Shown: one piece after another, positions 50,713 through 62,372 of the stretch
Layout: every line of letters starts with the position of its first letter
How positions within the stretch are numbered: position 1 is the stretch's first letter
Source: Phallusia mammillata
Taxonomy: Eukaryota; Chordata; Ascidiacea; Phlebobranchia; Ascidiidae
Length of the DNA: 64,000 bases
Direction: 5' to 3'
NCBI GenBank assembly: GCA_003260075.1
Contig: QLIY01000298.1
Coordinates: 101,811-165,810 of the forward strand
Translations under genes and position numbers: made by a program
The notes under the pieces: model-generated
Database searches by the model: none
What the model was told of the DNA's origin: nothing
What the model saw: only the letters and a program-made list of their open reading frames with translations

Positions 50713-50761
<49 letters not shown>
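50713..50761. repeat. G49 homopolymer replacing about 50 bases of R1
   Basis: Copies a and c of R1 have 50 ordinary bases here (53401-53450 in copy c) between ACTCTTAT and GTTGTAGAAC. Copy b has 48-49 G instead, with both flanks intact. Confidence 0.85.
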
Positions 50762-50763
<2 letters not shown>

Positions 50764-52969
50764 TGTAGAACCCTTCACAACCCAATTCAGCATGGTACTA
50801 CAAGCACAACGAAACCAAGATTTCAACGTGAACCGAAGCTTTGGTTTCGCTCACCTCGTTGTACTGGTTTGATGGAGCTTATACTCTTGGTACTGCGATC
50901 TTTGAAATAAGCGTTACGTAACACTCAGGTGGGACAGCTTTTTAATAAAATCCAAATGGTGGAATTAAAGCGGTAAATACAGTAAAATATAACTTATACA
51001 CTGAGAAGCGATCCTTTTCACCTCCTCATTTCAAATGTACTTAAGCAAACAAAATCAAACCTGTATGCAGATAAGGTAAGTGATATAAAGAAAAGCATTT
51101 TCGATACTCAATGAAGTGCCAATCTGAAAATGTAGTCTCATTTAAACCAGGCGCGTACTAAAATGAACCAAACAGCTTTAACGCCTTGGTTTGTTCTAGG
51201 GTTTTAGTTGAAAACTACAGCCCTGCGAATACTGAAGGTGACTACTTTGAACAGACGGATTTAGTCTTCGATTTAAACCAGTGGTTCTCTTTTTTTATTG
51301 TCGGGGACAAATGGTATTTTTAAGTGTGCAGAGCAAATAAGCTTGACTAGACTGTCCGCCTACGTACAATTTCCAGACATATTTGAACCGAGGGGGGGGG
51401 GGCTTTGAACAGACGGATTCAGTCTTCGACTTGAAGCAGTGGTTCTCTTTTTTATTGTCGGGGCCAAAAGGTATTTTTTAAGCGTGTAGAGCAAATAAGC
51501 GTGACTAGACTGTCCGCCTACGTACAATTTCCAGACATATTTGAACCGAAACAACGGTTTTCCATCTGGTGATTTCCCGACCGATAGCACTGAAATTGTG
51601 CAGTCAGCCGTTGCTGGATTTATGTGAAGTAAAAGGTGCCACTTGTCTCTTCAGTGAGATTGCAACATTTTAGGGACCTTTTCTCCTTACGTTTTTGTTT
51701 TTATTTCCTCGCTTGCATTGGTATTAACTAACATTTTTGTAAGCCTAGGGCCATAGAATCTACATTCCATATTTTTCATTTTGATGTATTAATGACATTG
51801 TCGATACGAGCCTCAAAATAAATCGCTGACCAAACAATGAACGAAAAAGTTTACTAAACTTACCTCAAACCTATAAGCACAGCCCATCAAATGTCGAACC
51901 AATTTATAACTACATACCAGTGTGTCGAAAGTAAGCCAAAACTGAAACCATATTGATTGGAAATTTTGTACACAGCCAACAGCAAAACAAAATAGCAGCG
52001 CATTCCCGGCCAACCAGTGCAAGTCATGTAGCCCTTACGACATTGGTTCTCAACTCGTTTCAGGTCATGGACCACCAGTCCATTCAATAAAATTGTAAAT
52101 ATAGATAAAATAGCATCCACCAAAAGCATGTTGTCTTGAAATATTTTTTTTCAATACATAACTTTATTTTAAGAAGAGATAACAGATAACAACAAATTGC
52201 CAATAACTTGAATCAGCTTTTTTCGTACTGAATATTCAACAAATTATTTGAAACTAGTCTACAATTGAACACAAAATATGTCCTGTGCACCAAAAAGTCA
52301 CCATGGACCACCAATGCCACAAATAAAACAAAACAGAAGAAAATAAATGCGTGTGGCAGTGCCAATCAGGAAAACAAGTATCCGAAAAAATTGCGCATGA
52401 CCAAAATATATGGTTACAGTACAAATAAATTTAAACAACGGATATAAACCGACGTTTTTATTTATCTTTAGTACACGCAAAAACACAAAGGATTTATTCT
52501 TTGGATTTATTTACACCAACACACCCACATATATGGGGGGGGGGTGGCAGTGCCAATCAGGAAAACAAGTATCCGAAAAAAATTGCGCATGACCAAAATA
52601 TATGGTTACAGTACAAATATTTAAACAACGGATATAAACCGACGTTTTTATTTATTTTTAGTACACGCAAAAACATAAAGGATTTATTCTTTGGATTTAT
52701 TTACACCAACACACCCACATATATCTGTACATATTGTATGAGCCAAAAGCTAAGCGTAGCCAAAAACCGATTTGGGCGAAGTTGCTGTAGTTACTATTAG
52801 TTTGCTACGAAATGAAACAGTATGTTATGTGCGTATATAAAGCTACTGCACATCGGACCAAATGAATTTGACACGACAAAATAATTTCTAAGCTTTTCGC
52901 GTAAAATTATTTTGAGCGATATTTGTTTAATATGAAGCTTGGTCCAAGCAAATATGGTTACTGAATATA

Positions 52970-53236
52970 TCATTCAGGATCTGGTTTCCTAGGATATTCG
53001 ATTTGAAGTTGCCTGTCCCGTCTCTTTCGTTCTTTGAGGACTAACTCAGCTTGTCTGATGGTGTGTTGTCGTTCCTGCTCCCGTTCGATTGGTCCTACCA
53101 TTATGTTCCACCAGATAATCGATGCGATTAAAAAACTAACCACAGCCGCGAGACACACAGACAAAGCAAAGTTACTAATTCCGAGGTACATTGGTCCAAA
53201 TTTAGCATAAATACCATCGTTTCTATTTTCTTCCAT
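52970..53236 (-). CDS. Small membrane-anchored coiled-coil protein, paralogue of 43483-43800
   Basis: 88 aa from the Met at 53236, chosen because it aligns with the start in the paralogue; a Met ten codons upstream is also in frame. Order: MEEN N-terminus, FGPMYLG, one hydrophobic region of about 28 residues (ISNFALSVCLAAVV then SFLIASIIWW), a charged helix (EREQERQHTIRQAELVLKER) and a basic Tyr/Pro-containing end. Compared with the 43.5-kb copy it has a single, not doubled, hydrophobic unit. A single-pass membrane protein with a coiled-coil tail is the simplest reading. The family is not recognised. It lies within repeat R1c, and a TATATAAAG word lies on the opposite strand beyond its 3' end. 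Confidence 0.5.
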   Translation of the reverse strand: MEENRNDGIYAKFGPMYLGISNFALSVCLAAVVSFLIASIIWWNIMVGPIEREQERQHTIRQAELVLKERKRRDRQLQIEYPRKPDPE

Positions 53237-53475
53237 TGTGTTACTTGCTGCGACAAAGATTTGCAAAAACTTAACAATGCAGTATTCAGTTACAAGAGTA
53301 TCTTCCAGCAGATTATCTGTATTACTTGTCTGAGGGCGTCTGTAAAAGTCCCTTCAAGTAACATAGAAAATGGTGATACAACATTCACAACGACTCTTAT
53401 TAGAATTATTAGTTAGATAAATTTGCAGATTAACCTAACAGCTGTCTAGCGTTGTAGAACCGTTCACATCACAAC

Positions 53476-53842
53476 CAGTGCCGGATTAAGGGTCTGCTGG
53501 CCTGTAGGCACATTTTCTAAGTGGCCCGAAAATCAGGGTTGCCAACTAAAAAATTATAATTATCAGTGTTGCCAAGTCATTGTGTCAAAAGATCATTGTT
53601 GCAACTATAACACAAGGTACCGTGCAAAAACTTTGTCATATGCCTAACTAAATAACAACTTTGCGCGTTTTTGCTGTTGAAAACGCGTCAACTAGTTTTT
53701 GGAGGTCAATCAAACAGAGCTATTAGGATAAATACTTACTAGTTTAGAAAATAATTATTTTTGAAAACATAACTAAATTTCTACTGATTTTAAAGTGGCC
53801 TGGGTTTTTGACTGGCCTGTAGGCATGGTTAATCCGGCACTG
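53476..53842. mobile_element. hAT-type MITE, 367 bp, with identifiable empty site
   Basis: The perfect 14-bp terminal inverted repeat is CAGTGCCGGATTAA. The perfect 8-bp target duplication ATCACAAC lies at 53468-53475 and 53843-53850. The R1d copy at 56776-56800 has the same surrounding sequence with a single ATCACAAC, which is the empty site. Non-autonomous. Confidence 0.92.
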
Positions 53843-54700
53843 ATCACAACCCAATTTAGCTATGGTGTTACAAATGCAACGACACCGAAGTTTATACAGA
53901 AACCGAAACTTTGGTTTCGCTCACCTCGTTGTACTGGTTCGATGGAGCTTATATTGTTGTTACTGCAATATTTCGAAACAAACGTTAGGTAACACTGTGG
54001 TAAAGTGTCTTAAATCGTAATAAAATCGGTTTTCTACAACTAAAACAGTAAATACAGTAAAAGATTACTAATACACTGAATAGCCATCTTTTCACTTCCT
54101 CATTCCCTATCTACTTAAGCAAACAAAATCAAACCTGAATGCAGACAAGGTAACTGATGTAAAGAAAAACATTTGCGATTATTAGTCCGCCTACGTACAA
54201 TTTCCAGACATACTTCAACCGAAACAACGGTTTTCCATCTGGGAAATTCCCGACCGATGGTGGTGGATTTGTGCAGTCCACCGCTGCTGGATTTACGTCA
54301 AGTAAAAGGCGCCACTTGCCACTTCAGCGAGATTGCAACAGTTTAGGGACCTTTTCTACTTACGTTTTTGTTTTTATTTCCTCGCTTCCATTGATATTTA
54401 CTAACGTATTTGTAAACCCAAGGCTATAGCAGCTAAATCTTAAGTTTTTCTCGTTGATGTATTTCTGACGTTGTCTTTACGAGCCTCAATACGAGTTGTT
54501 GACCAAACAATGAATAAAAAACTTTGCTTCCTCAAACCTATAAGCATTAAATGTCAAACCAATTTATAACTACCCATCAGTGTTTCGAAAGTATGTCAAA
54601 ACTGAAACCCTATTGATTTCAGATTTTGTACACAGCCAAACGCAACGGTATAATAAAATATAATGTTTTTAAGTATATCTTCCTTTCTTTCCAGATCCAC

Positions 54701-55259
54701 AGATGCACTGTCAACTACAAAACCTATGCACCGGTGAAAACATTAAACAAAAAATCTGTGCTGTCTGTTAATCCACGTCAATAAGCGTATGTTGAGTAAT
54801 CTCTAGTACTCTTGATTGGTCTCTGCTTTCCAAGTTGCCTCTAGCCATAATACTTTCCGCTTGGAGGGTAAACGACTTGTTATCTAATAAACACCAAGGA
54901 TTTTGGCGGATGAATATAGCTTTATGCGTTTTAACTGTAATTCAGTTAAGCCAGATTCTTGTTAAATCTATATTTCATTTGCATTGGCTCTATATGCTTT
55001 TATATGTTTCATTTCTTTGATGAAAAAATTTGTTGAAAAGCGTGCTTGCCATACTGCACTATACATATGGTATGTTTGTTTTTAGAATCGGGATAATTGG
55101 AATCATAAGGGAAACACAGAGATAATAGAAATCATTTTGGTGTTAAACCACAATAAGCTTGTTTTTGTTGGTCGCAATTCTGGCATAAGTCTGAAGGAAT
55201 GCTGAGCACTTTTGGAATTTGGCAAAACAACTGACTGTTTTTTTGGGTTTGAAACATCT
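54701..55259. other. R2-like fragment, no supported gene
   Basis: Around 54780-54990 the sequence resembles 57940-58140 and, more weakly, 36920-37080 (shared CTCTTGATTGGTCTCTGCTT and GTAAACGACTTGTTA words). The short open frame at 54835-55020 is not conserved between them. Nothing else was seen. Confidence 0.45.
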
Positions 55260-55267
55260 GCTTAAGT

Positions 55268-55668
55268 CAGGGGTTCCCAACCTTTTTGCGATCTCGTATA
55301 CACTTGGACGCTTTGTACTGCCACGCGTACCACACTAGCCTACTTTAAAGCATAAACTACCTCTTCAAATGTCACTGATGTTGAACATTTTATTCCGATC
55401 TACTTTTAGCTTACAACTAGCATTATTTAACGCCATTTGTAGCTTAAGCTATAAAACATGAAATCTTTGGAAAGCAATCATTTGACATAATTAATTTAAC
55501 GCACACTGTCCCTGAGCGTTGTACGGTTTGGGGGGGGGGATGTGCTTCTTGTTGATTATTGACATGACCTGTATTTTATAAAGTTGTTAATCCAGCTTTT
55601 TGTGAAAAACGGAAGCTACTCGCGTGCCACCTAAAATACCTTCGCGTACCACAGGTTGGGAACCCCTG
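55268..55668. mobile_element. hAT-type MITE, 401 bp, containing a G10 run
   Basis: Same terminal repeats as 49924-50223 (CAGGGGTTCCCAACCT). The perfect 8-bp target duplication GCTTAAGT lies at 55260-55267 and 55669-55676. The middle differs from the shorter relative and contains ten G (55530-55539). Confidence 0.9.
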
Positions 55669-55963
55669 GCTTAAGTAGAAGAACGAAATTTCTTTTCATT
55701 TTAATTTTATAATCTGTTAAAAATCTAACACTGTAAAAGGAAAGGAAAACATTTTAGTTTATAACGTTGCACCAGTTAGACGAAACAGTTTACAAAACAT
55801 GCAAGATGTTGCACCAAACCTTGTATAGTATGTATGTACCACTCTTTCGGCTACACATAGACAATTTCGTTTCATTCATAAAACCATAGTTTTGTTGCGT
55901 TCGTCGGTGCATGTTTCAGCTTGTACACAAGTTTTCAAATATTCATATAGATTGTCCTAAAAA

Positions 55964-55986
55964 GGGGGGGGGGGGGGGGGGGGGGG
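55964..55986. repeat. G23 homopolymer at the left edge of repeat R3b
   Basis: Twenty-three G mark the exact point where similarity to R3a (42163) begins. This again places a G-run at a segment junction. Confidence 0.8.
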
Positions 55987-55987
55987 C

Positions 55988-57720
55988 CTAACGCGAAAAC
56001 AACCGACATGCAGAACCTTTAGGATCTTGCCACACGTATTCTCTGTTTGCGATTAACAACACTTGTTAAAATATAAAGCCGCGATAAAGACCTTAATTTA
56101 GGAACAAAGTTAACATGGAGTGTTAATATTTTGTTAGAACGTTGTGCAATTCTCCTTGATCTTACCAATGTTTGATTACTTATGGATAAATTAATCAATT
56201 ACGGAAATGAAATGGAACCTTATTGGTTTATTGACTGACCCATGGTGTAGTTTAACATTTTGCGTGATTTGTATTTGGACCAGGTTGATGTTAGATTTGC
56301 GCCTTGGTAGAAATCAAATAGTTAGAGTGCATCTTCAGCTGCAAAAACTTATTTATAAACTGTGAAATTTTTTGCCTACCTTCTCATTTTAACATATGAC
56401 TGAACACGTTTGCCTGTTTGCGACGTGATATAAAAAGTGAATGCCAGTAAAACCCCTATATTAACTACATCAGTTGTGTTAACTGAGCTGGGCACTTTAG
56501 ATTATTTGGACGCAAAATGAGTTATTTTAGACCCAAAATGTGCAAAGTCAATAACGGCTCACCACAAAAGTCAAAGATACCGGGCATGCACTGGTTTAAT
56601 TTAGGCCGCGCAACTTTATTAAAACTACAAAATCAACAGCGATCAAAGTACGTTACAATTAATTACAATTAGCACTTGGCGACTCTCAGCCAACACTTTG
56701 CGTTACCAGATTATCTGTATTACTTGTGTAAGTCACTTGAAGATTTACCTAACAGCTGTCTAGCGTTGTAGAACCTTTCACATCACAACCCAATTCAGCT
56801 ATAGTGCTATAAGCACAGCGAAACCAGGGTTTTAACGGAAACCGAAACTTTGGCTTCGCTCACCTCTTTGCACTGGTTTGGTGGAGCTTGTATTCTTGCT
56901 ACTGCAATATTTCAAAATAAACGTTAGGTAACACCCAGGTAGAAGGTCTTGTTAATGAAATCCAATCGGTGGAACTAAAGCGGTAAATACAGTAAAAGGT
57001 ATAACTAATACACCACGAAGCCATCCTTTTCACTTCCTCATTTCACATCTACTTGAGCAAACAAAATCAAACCTGAATGCAGACAAGGTAACTGATGTAA
57101 AGAAAAGCATTTGCGAGTGCCAATTTGAAAATGTAGTTCCATTTTAACCAGGCGCGCACTAAAATCAACCAAATAGCTTGAACGCCTCGGTTTGTTCTGG
57201 GGTTTTACCCTAAATCTACAGTCCTGCAAATAACGAAAGGTTACTGCTTTGAACAAATATTTATCATGCCTTTTGAAATCATCACATATTTAGCTCTGAG
57301 AAAGGCAAATAAGCTTGACTAGACTGTCCGCCTACGTACAATTTCCTATGACACGAAACAATGGTTTTCCATCTGGGGAATTCCCGACCGATAGCGTTGA
57401 ATTTGTGCAGTCAACCGTTGCTGGATTTACGTGAAGTAAAAGGCGCCGCTTGCCTCTTCAGCGAGATTGCAACATTTTAGGGACCTTTTCTACTTTTAGT
57501 TTCTTTTCTTTCTTTCCTCGCCTCCATTGGTATTAACTAGCGTATTTGTAGACCGAAGGCTATAGCAGCTGCTTCTTAAGTTTTTCGTGTTGATGTATTT
57601 CTGACGTCGTCTTTACGAGCCTCAATACAAATTGTTGCCCAGACAATGAATAAAAAACTTTGCTAAACTTACCTCAAACCTATAAGCATTAAATGTCAAA
57701 CCAATTTATAACATTCTCAC
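55988..57720. repeat. Repeats R3 copy b and R1 copy d, lacking the coiled-coil ORF
   Basis: 55988-56692 matches R3a (42163-42745). 56706-57720 matches the right part of R1 (as at 44440-45340 and 53440-54460). The section that holds the membrane/coiled-coil gene in copies a and c is missing, so this is an internal deletion or the state before it was gained. The open frame 57038-57256 is a product of the repeat and not supported as a gene. Confidence 0.7.
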
Positions 57721-57929
57721 CACAAACCCAAATTGCTGAGTCAGCACCATAAACGCCTATGCTCCGTTGCGCCACCTACCAAAAATTCCCAGACCGGGCG
57801 CAAGCCAAAGTTCAGTGTTAGTAGCTCTACCATGTTTGTAAGTCCGGGAAATCTATAAGTAAGATAATTTGGTAAAAATATGCTAAAATACTATGAAAAC
57901 ATTAAACGATAATAAATGTGCTGTCTGTG

Positions 57930-58813
57930 AAACCACGTCAACAAGCGCATATTGCATGTTAAGTAATCTCTACCACTCTTGATTGGTCTCTGCTTTTCAA
58001 GCTGCCTGTCGCTATAATACTTCACGTATCTAGGAGTAAACGACTTGTTACGTAACAAACACAAACTATTTTCGCGAATGAATATACAGGTTTATGTATT
58101 TTGACTGTAATTCAGTTAAGCCAGTTTCTTGTTAAATGTATGTTTTATTTCAATGGTCGTAAAGTGAGTTAAAAAGCGTGAGTTAGGCAGTTACATCTTT
58201 GAGCACCTGACCATTGTCAGTAAGTTTGCTTCATTGTTTGTTGTAACGTTACAGGTTTAAACAAGTTTTGCGTTTTGTGCATGTAGCTGTTTTTTGAATG
58301 CATAGTCTGTACATATGAACAGTTGAAAAAAGGTGAAAAAATTGGGTACATAAAAACATAACGCATTTGTCATTTAAATCCTAACAGTAAATGTGCGGTT
58401 GATACAGAACGTTTATTAATTAGGCAGTGTTTTTGGCAGGACCCTTTTTCTACTGCCAGCTATAGTCAATTTGCCCGCAGAACTTTGTCTCCAAAGTCGG
58501 TGCACGCTTTTTGCTGCTGTAATTAGGTAACATGCTGTTGTGTGGCAACTTGCTTGGTATTTTCCTTTTTGTAATCATTCATGTAACGTTGTTAAGTCTT
58601 TAAACGCTAATGAATGTATATTGTCCAAATCTGGTAGTTTGTGAGTTTGCCATGCGTGTATACTGTGCTATACACATGGTATGTTTGATTTTAGAATCAC
58701 CTAAGCTGGCTATGAAGTCATATTTGTAGGTGAATTAGATTTGTGTTGTTTTGTTTTCCATGTCTGGACCACACATGGGGCAACCATGAACATTTGCAAC
58801 ATTTTTAGTTTTA

Positions 58814-58898
<85 letters not shown>

Positions 58899-59330
58899 GT
58901 TTAGGCACTCACTCCCTCGAAATATTTGTGCAATAATTTAAAGCGAGCTTATTTTTTATCAGATTGGTCCCCACATGAAGCCGCTATAATGCATGGAAGA
59001 AACGCAACTACCTGATATACTACACATTTTAAGGTTGGTGTTGCTTTCTTGTCAAGCAATATATTTGTTTTACACAAATCAACGACAACAATGTGGTTGT
59101 AGTATATAACGGAAAGTTAACAAATAATTAACGTTTTTTTCTCTGATAAAATGCACTGCTAAACTGTGTTGTTTCATGTGTCATACTGTTTTCAAATCTT
59201 ATAGGGAATGAAATAATTGTGTAGAGACTGTAAATTGGTTTTCCACGTGTACGCTGTATTTAAGTGCTAGAATATATGTAGGTTAGTGGGTTAGTGATAT
59301 ACGAGGTCACAACCAAAATGTAATAGCACT
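57930..59330. repeat. Segmental repeat R2, copy c
   Basis: Matches parts of 36900-38400 and 38868-39853. Contains a G79 run (58818-58896) where the other copies have two or three ordinary bases between TTACACC and TTGTTTAGGC. Its right part is present in reverse at 62995-63580. Confidence 0.7.
58818..58896. repeat. G79 homopolymer in repeat R2c
   Basis: Seventy-nine consecutive G. Paralogous copies near 38295 and 39422, and the inverted copy near 63360, read through here without any G-run. Confidence 0.85.
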
Positions 59331-59439
59331 ATGGTCTTAGTTGTACTTGTCTAAAATGTATAAGGTCACTTTGTCAATTGTTTAGCTGCCGCCGTGGTTG
59401 CGGACTTTGTCAGGTAGTTATGGAAGACAATGGCGGTCC

Positions 59440-60745
59440 CACAGGTAGCCTGTTATTTTGTGTTTATTGTACCTATACCTAAAGTAACAAGTCAACACCA
59501 AAGAAGAAGTACATCAATCGTTTACAAATGATTAGATGAAGTGCAACCCGTCAGTGAAGTTTCGTGTAAAATCAACGAAGTGCAATTAATAAAGGTGGGC
59601 TATATAAAGGTAAACAGCGGTGTCCATGGGTGTAAATGTTAAGTTGATAATGCATAAAACCATTAACATAATTATTTTTTGACGAACTAAATGAAACATT
59701 TGACTTCTTGTAAACTGTGGTTTACTTGTGTACCAAACAAATTAGATTATATTATACTAGCACCTTTTTTTATTGTTTGTCAGTTTATTAGTCGCAGTCA
59801 GTAAAGCAAACTTTAACAAAGTGAATAGCCCAGCTATCGTCTCAGACTATACGTCTTATGTAAGTTTCAGCGAACATTTTATGCTGTTCGATCTGTCGTG
59901 GATTTGTTGTGAGCTGGTCTGGTGGTACCACCAGTTTTGTTGTGTTAGTTCATCATTTGTATGGGGGGGGGGCCAGCCCAAGCTCACTGTTAGTAGCTCT
60001 ACCCATAGGTAGCCTGTTGTTTTGTGTTTATTGTACCTAATGTAATAAGTTAACACCAACGAAGAACATCAATCGTTTACAAATGAGTAGATGAAGTGCA
60101 ACCCGTCAGTGAAGTTTCGTGTTAAATCAACGAAGTGCAATTAATGAAGGTGGGCTATATAAAGGTAAACAGCGGTGTCCATGGGTGTAAATGTGGGGGG
60201 GGGGATGAAAAATTTGACGTCTTGTAAATTGTGGTTTACTTGTGTACCAAACAAAGTAGATTATATTATACTAGCAACCCTTTTTTATAACTGTTATTAA
60301 AGAGGATGGTCTATAACTGCCTAGCGTTTTTGGAAAAAAAAGTTACATGACCATGCAGAACCAGATAGATGGTTTTCACTAGTTACTAGATTAATAAATA
60401 TAACATATGTGTGTTATTAAGTATTACTTTTGTTCCTGCCTGACGCAATAGATTTTTGTTTTTTTAAATGGTTTTCTTATACTCTCGATTTAATGTAAAA
60501 CAGATAGTTATAGTTTGAACGTTTTTTGGTGCTAGGAAACTTAAACGTAGCTAATCGAGTACCGCCATTGTCAGTTTATTAGTCGCTATCAGTAAAGCAA
60601 ACTCTAACAAAGTGAATAGCCCAGCTATTGTCTCAGACTATACGTCTGATGTAAGTTTAAGCGAACATTTTATGTAGTTCGATCTGTCGTGGATTTGTTG
60701 TGAGCTGATCTGGTGGCACCACCATTTTTTGTTGTGTTATTTCAT
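59440..60745. repeat. Tandem duplication interrupted by two G10 runs
   Basis: The order of blocks is A1 (59450-59640), B1 (59690-59770), C1 (59785-59962), G10 (59963-59972), A2 (60003-60194), G10 (60195-60204), B2 (60205-60290), C2 (60576-60745). Each block pair is near-identical. A CTATATAAAGG word occurs in both A copies. No conserved open frame was found. Confidence 0.75.
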
Positions 60746-62056
60746 CATTTGTCTGTTGTCTAATTTTCAAGGAGACTTGCGAATAGACAAAGCACAAGAA
60801 ATATGTTTCCATGTTGACACACTTTTTCGACTTTTTGTTTCGATTTCGGACCCTTCGTTGAAAAACGGCAGCAGAAACATCCAGCACAAATAGCAAATAA
60901 CATTGGCGAATGGCGACTGAACATATAATATGTAGGAAAAACCTTGTTTGCATTAACACGCAGTATGGGTTAGAATACATTATTGAAAAATATATTGGTT
61001 ATCTTTTCTGGAACATAATAAATTGAGTAACACCATTTAAACCGTGATTATATTAATTTTTTGTTCCTTACAAATGGGGGTGGCCATCTAGCGTTAGCGT
61101 TCGTCCTTTCGACACCAACGTTTGCTAAAACTTTTAGCAATAGTTTTGGACGTTTCCAATTTCGTGATTGCAACGGTTACCATGCGCTTTAAGTGCTTTA
61201 AAAAGAGACTTGTCATAACAGAACGTCGAACAGCAAAACCAAATAATTAAAATTACAACATCTCAACCCGCGGTTTGCAATTACAAAGGGTTTTTGCAAT
61301 TATGAATCAAATGTGTGCTCTGTATATCCTTTCAAAATATACATGCTGAATTTTGCATCATAACACAGTTCGGTCAAACACGAAAACATCTGCAAAAACA
61401 CGAAAATATCCGCAAAATATATGGCCTGTAGAGTTGCAATGTAACAGTTCGGCGACGAATTGAGTTCTAACATCATGGGTGTTTGTTAATAAAAACTCGC
61501 GTTATGCTTTTCTTTATGTATTAAACTGCACTTCGGAGGTTGGTTGGTCACGTTTGTTATTCTTGCATCAGCAGTTCAGTACAAATCTGAGTGGAAGAAA
61601 TTAATGCAGTGTTTACCGTTAACGTATAACTTATCACGTCATATGTATGTCGATGACGTTGGCGAGAATTTAGTTTCGCCAATACGCCGCCTACACAAAG
61701 CTAAATAGTCAGCAAACAGTGATACCCCTTGTTTGAGGGCTATGCGCTACGGATACCTTTCAAATCAAAAAACACCGAGATATATATATTTTTGCGGCAA
61801 TAACACGCTTTATTTTATTGATTGAAACCAGAAAAGAACCAAGTGGTTTGACACCGAGAAAAAAAGCAAAGCAAAGCTACTAATTGTTGTTTGGTTTAAA
61901 TAGTTGATAATAATAGAACGATTTGTCTACTTTTTGCTGTTCTAAGTTATATCAACAACATACATATACATAATTCAAGGAAAGTGGAATGTGCAATGGG
62001 TTAGAAATGACTACGGGGATTACATTGGGGCTTTTTTCTACGTTGTTTGAAATCGT
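60746..62056. other. No supported gene
   Basis: The minus-strand frame 60657-60980 has a basic patch but overlaps the repeat block and has no recognisable domain. Nothing else was found. Confidence 0.4.
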
Positions 62057-62275
62057 TTATAAACCCAAGTATTTGGCAAACAAATCTCGCCCGACCTCCT
62101 TTAAAACATTTCCAACTACATCACGCAGTAAATATACAACTCCAACTGCCCCAGAAATTACAAGACCACTTGTCGAAATGGCTCCAAGTACCAACACTCC
62201 GAAGAAACCGGTAGCGTTTCCCTTCACCTCGATTTCCTTTAATCCGCAGAATGAAACTGACACGGTATTTCCCAT
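62057..62275 (-). CDS. Hypothetical 72-aa hydrophobic protein
   Basis: A single open frame begins MGNTVSVSFCGLKEIEVKG, then has two Gly/Ala/Val-rich hydrophobic stretches (about residues 20-33 and 35-49) and an amphipathic end (LLRDVVGNVLKEVGRDLF). The ATG lies in a favourable context (ACAATGG). Shape and size recall small hydrophobic membrane proteins of animals, but no family is recognised. A 103-codon frame overlaps on the other strand and looks less protein-like. Coding status is uncertain. Confidence 0.35.
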   Translation of the reverse strand: MGNTVSVSFCGLKEIEVKGNATGFFGVLVLGAISTSGLVISGAVGVVYLLRDVVGNVLKEVGRDLFAKYLGL

Positions 62276-62372
62276 TGTAGTTAATTCGAGATATGTATAA
62301 TGTTCCTTGGCAATTCTGTTAGGTAGAGAAACGATTAACTACCATCCACATAAATCAAGTATACCTTTGTGA

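Larger units (their letters stand above)
50340..51760. repeat. Segmental repeat R1, copy b
   Basis: Partial copy of the R1 unit. It starts near the GGTTACTGAATAT word also found at 52950 and runs to the stretch before the CCTCGC words. The left part carries a diverged coiled-coil relic and a G49 run replaces about 50 bases. Inside it, 51245-51391 and 51403-51550 are a further tandem pair joined by G11 (51392-51402). Confidence 0.7.
51985..54700. repeat. Segmental repeat R1, copy c
   Basis: The fullest R1 copy. It carries the membrane/coiled-coil ORF at 52970-53236 and a hAT insertion at 53476-53842. A further tandem pair, 52353-52534 and 52545-52724, is joined by G10 (52535-52544). Confidence 0.75.

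Noticed and set aside
51274-51460. hAT-like left ends CAGTGGTTCTC in R1b
   Set aside because: No right terminus or target duplication; the pair arises from the G11-linked duplication.
61989-62300. 103-codon plus-strand frame overlapping the 72-aa minus-strand ORF
   Set aside because: Thr/Pro-rich with no domain; less protein-like than the minus-strand frame, and neither is proven.
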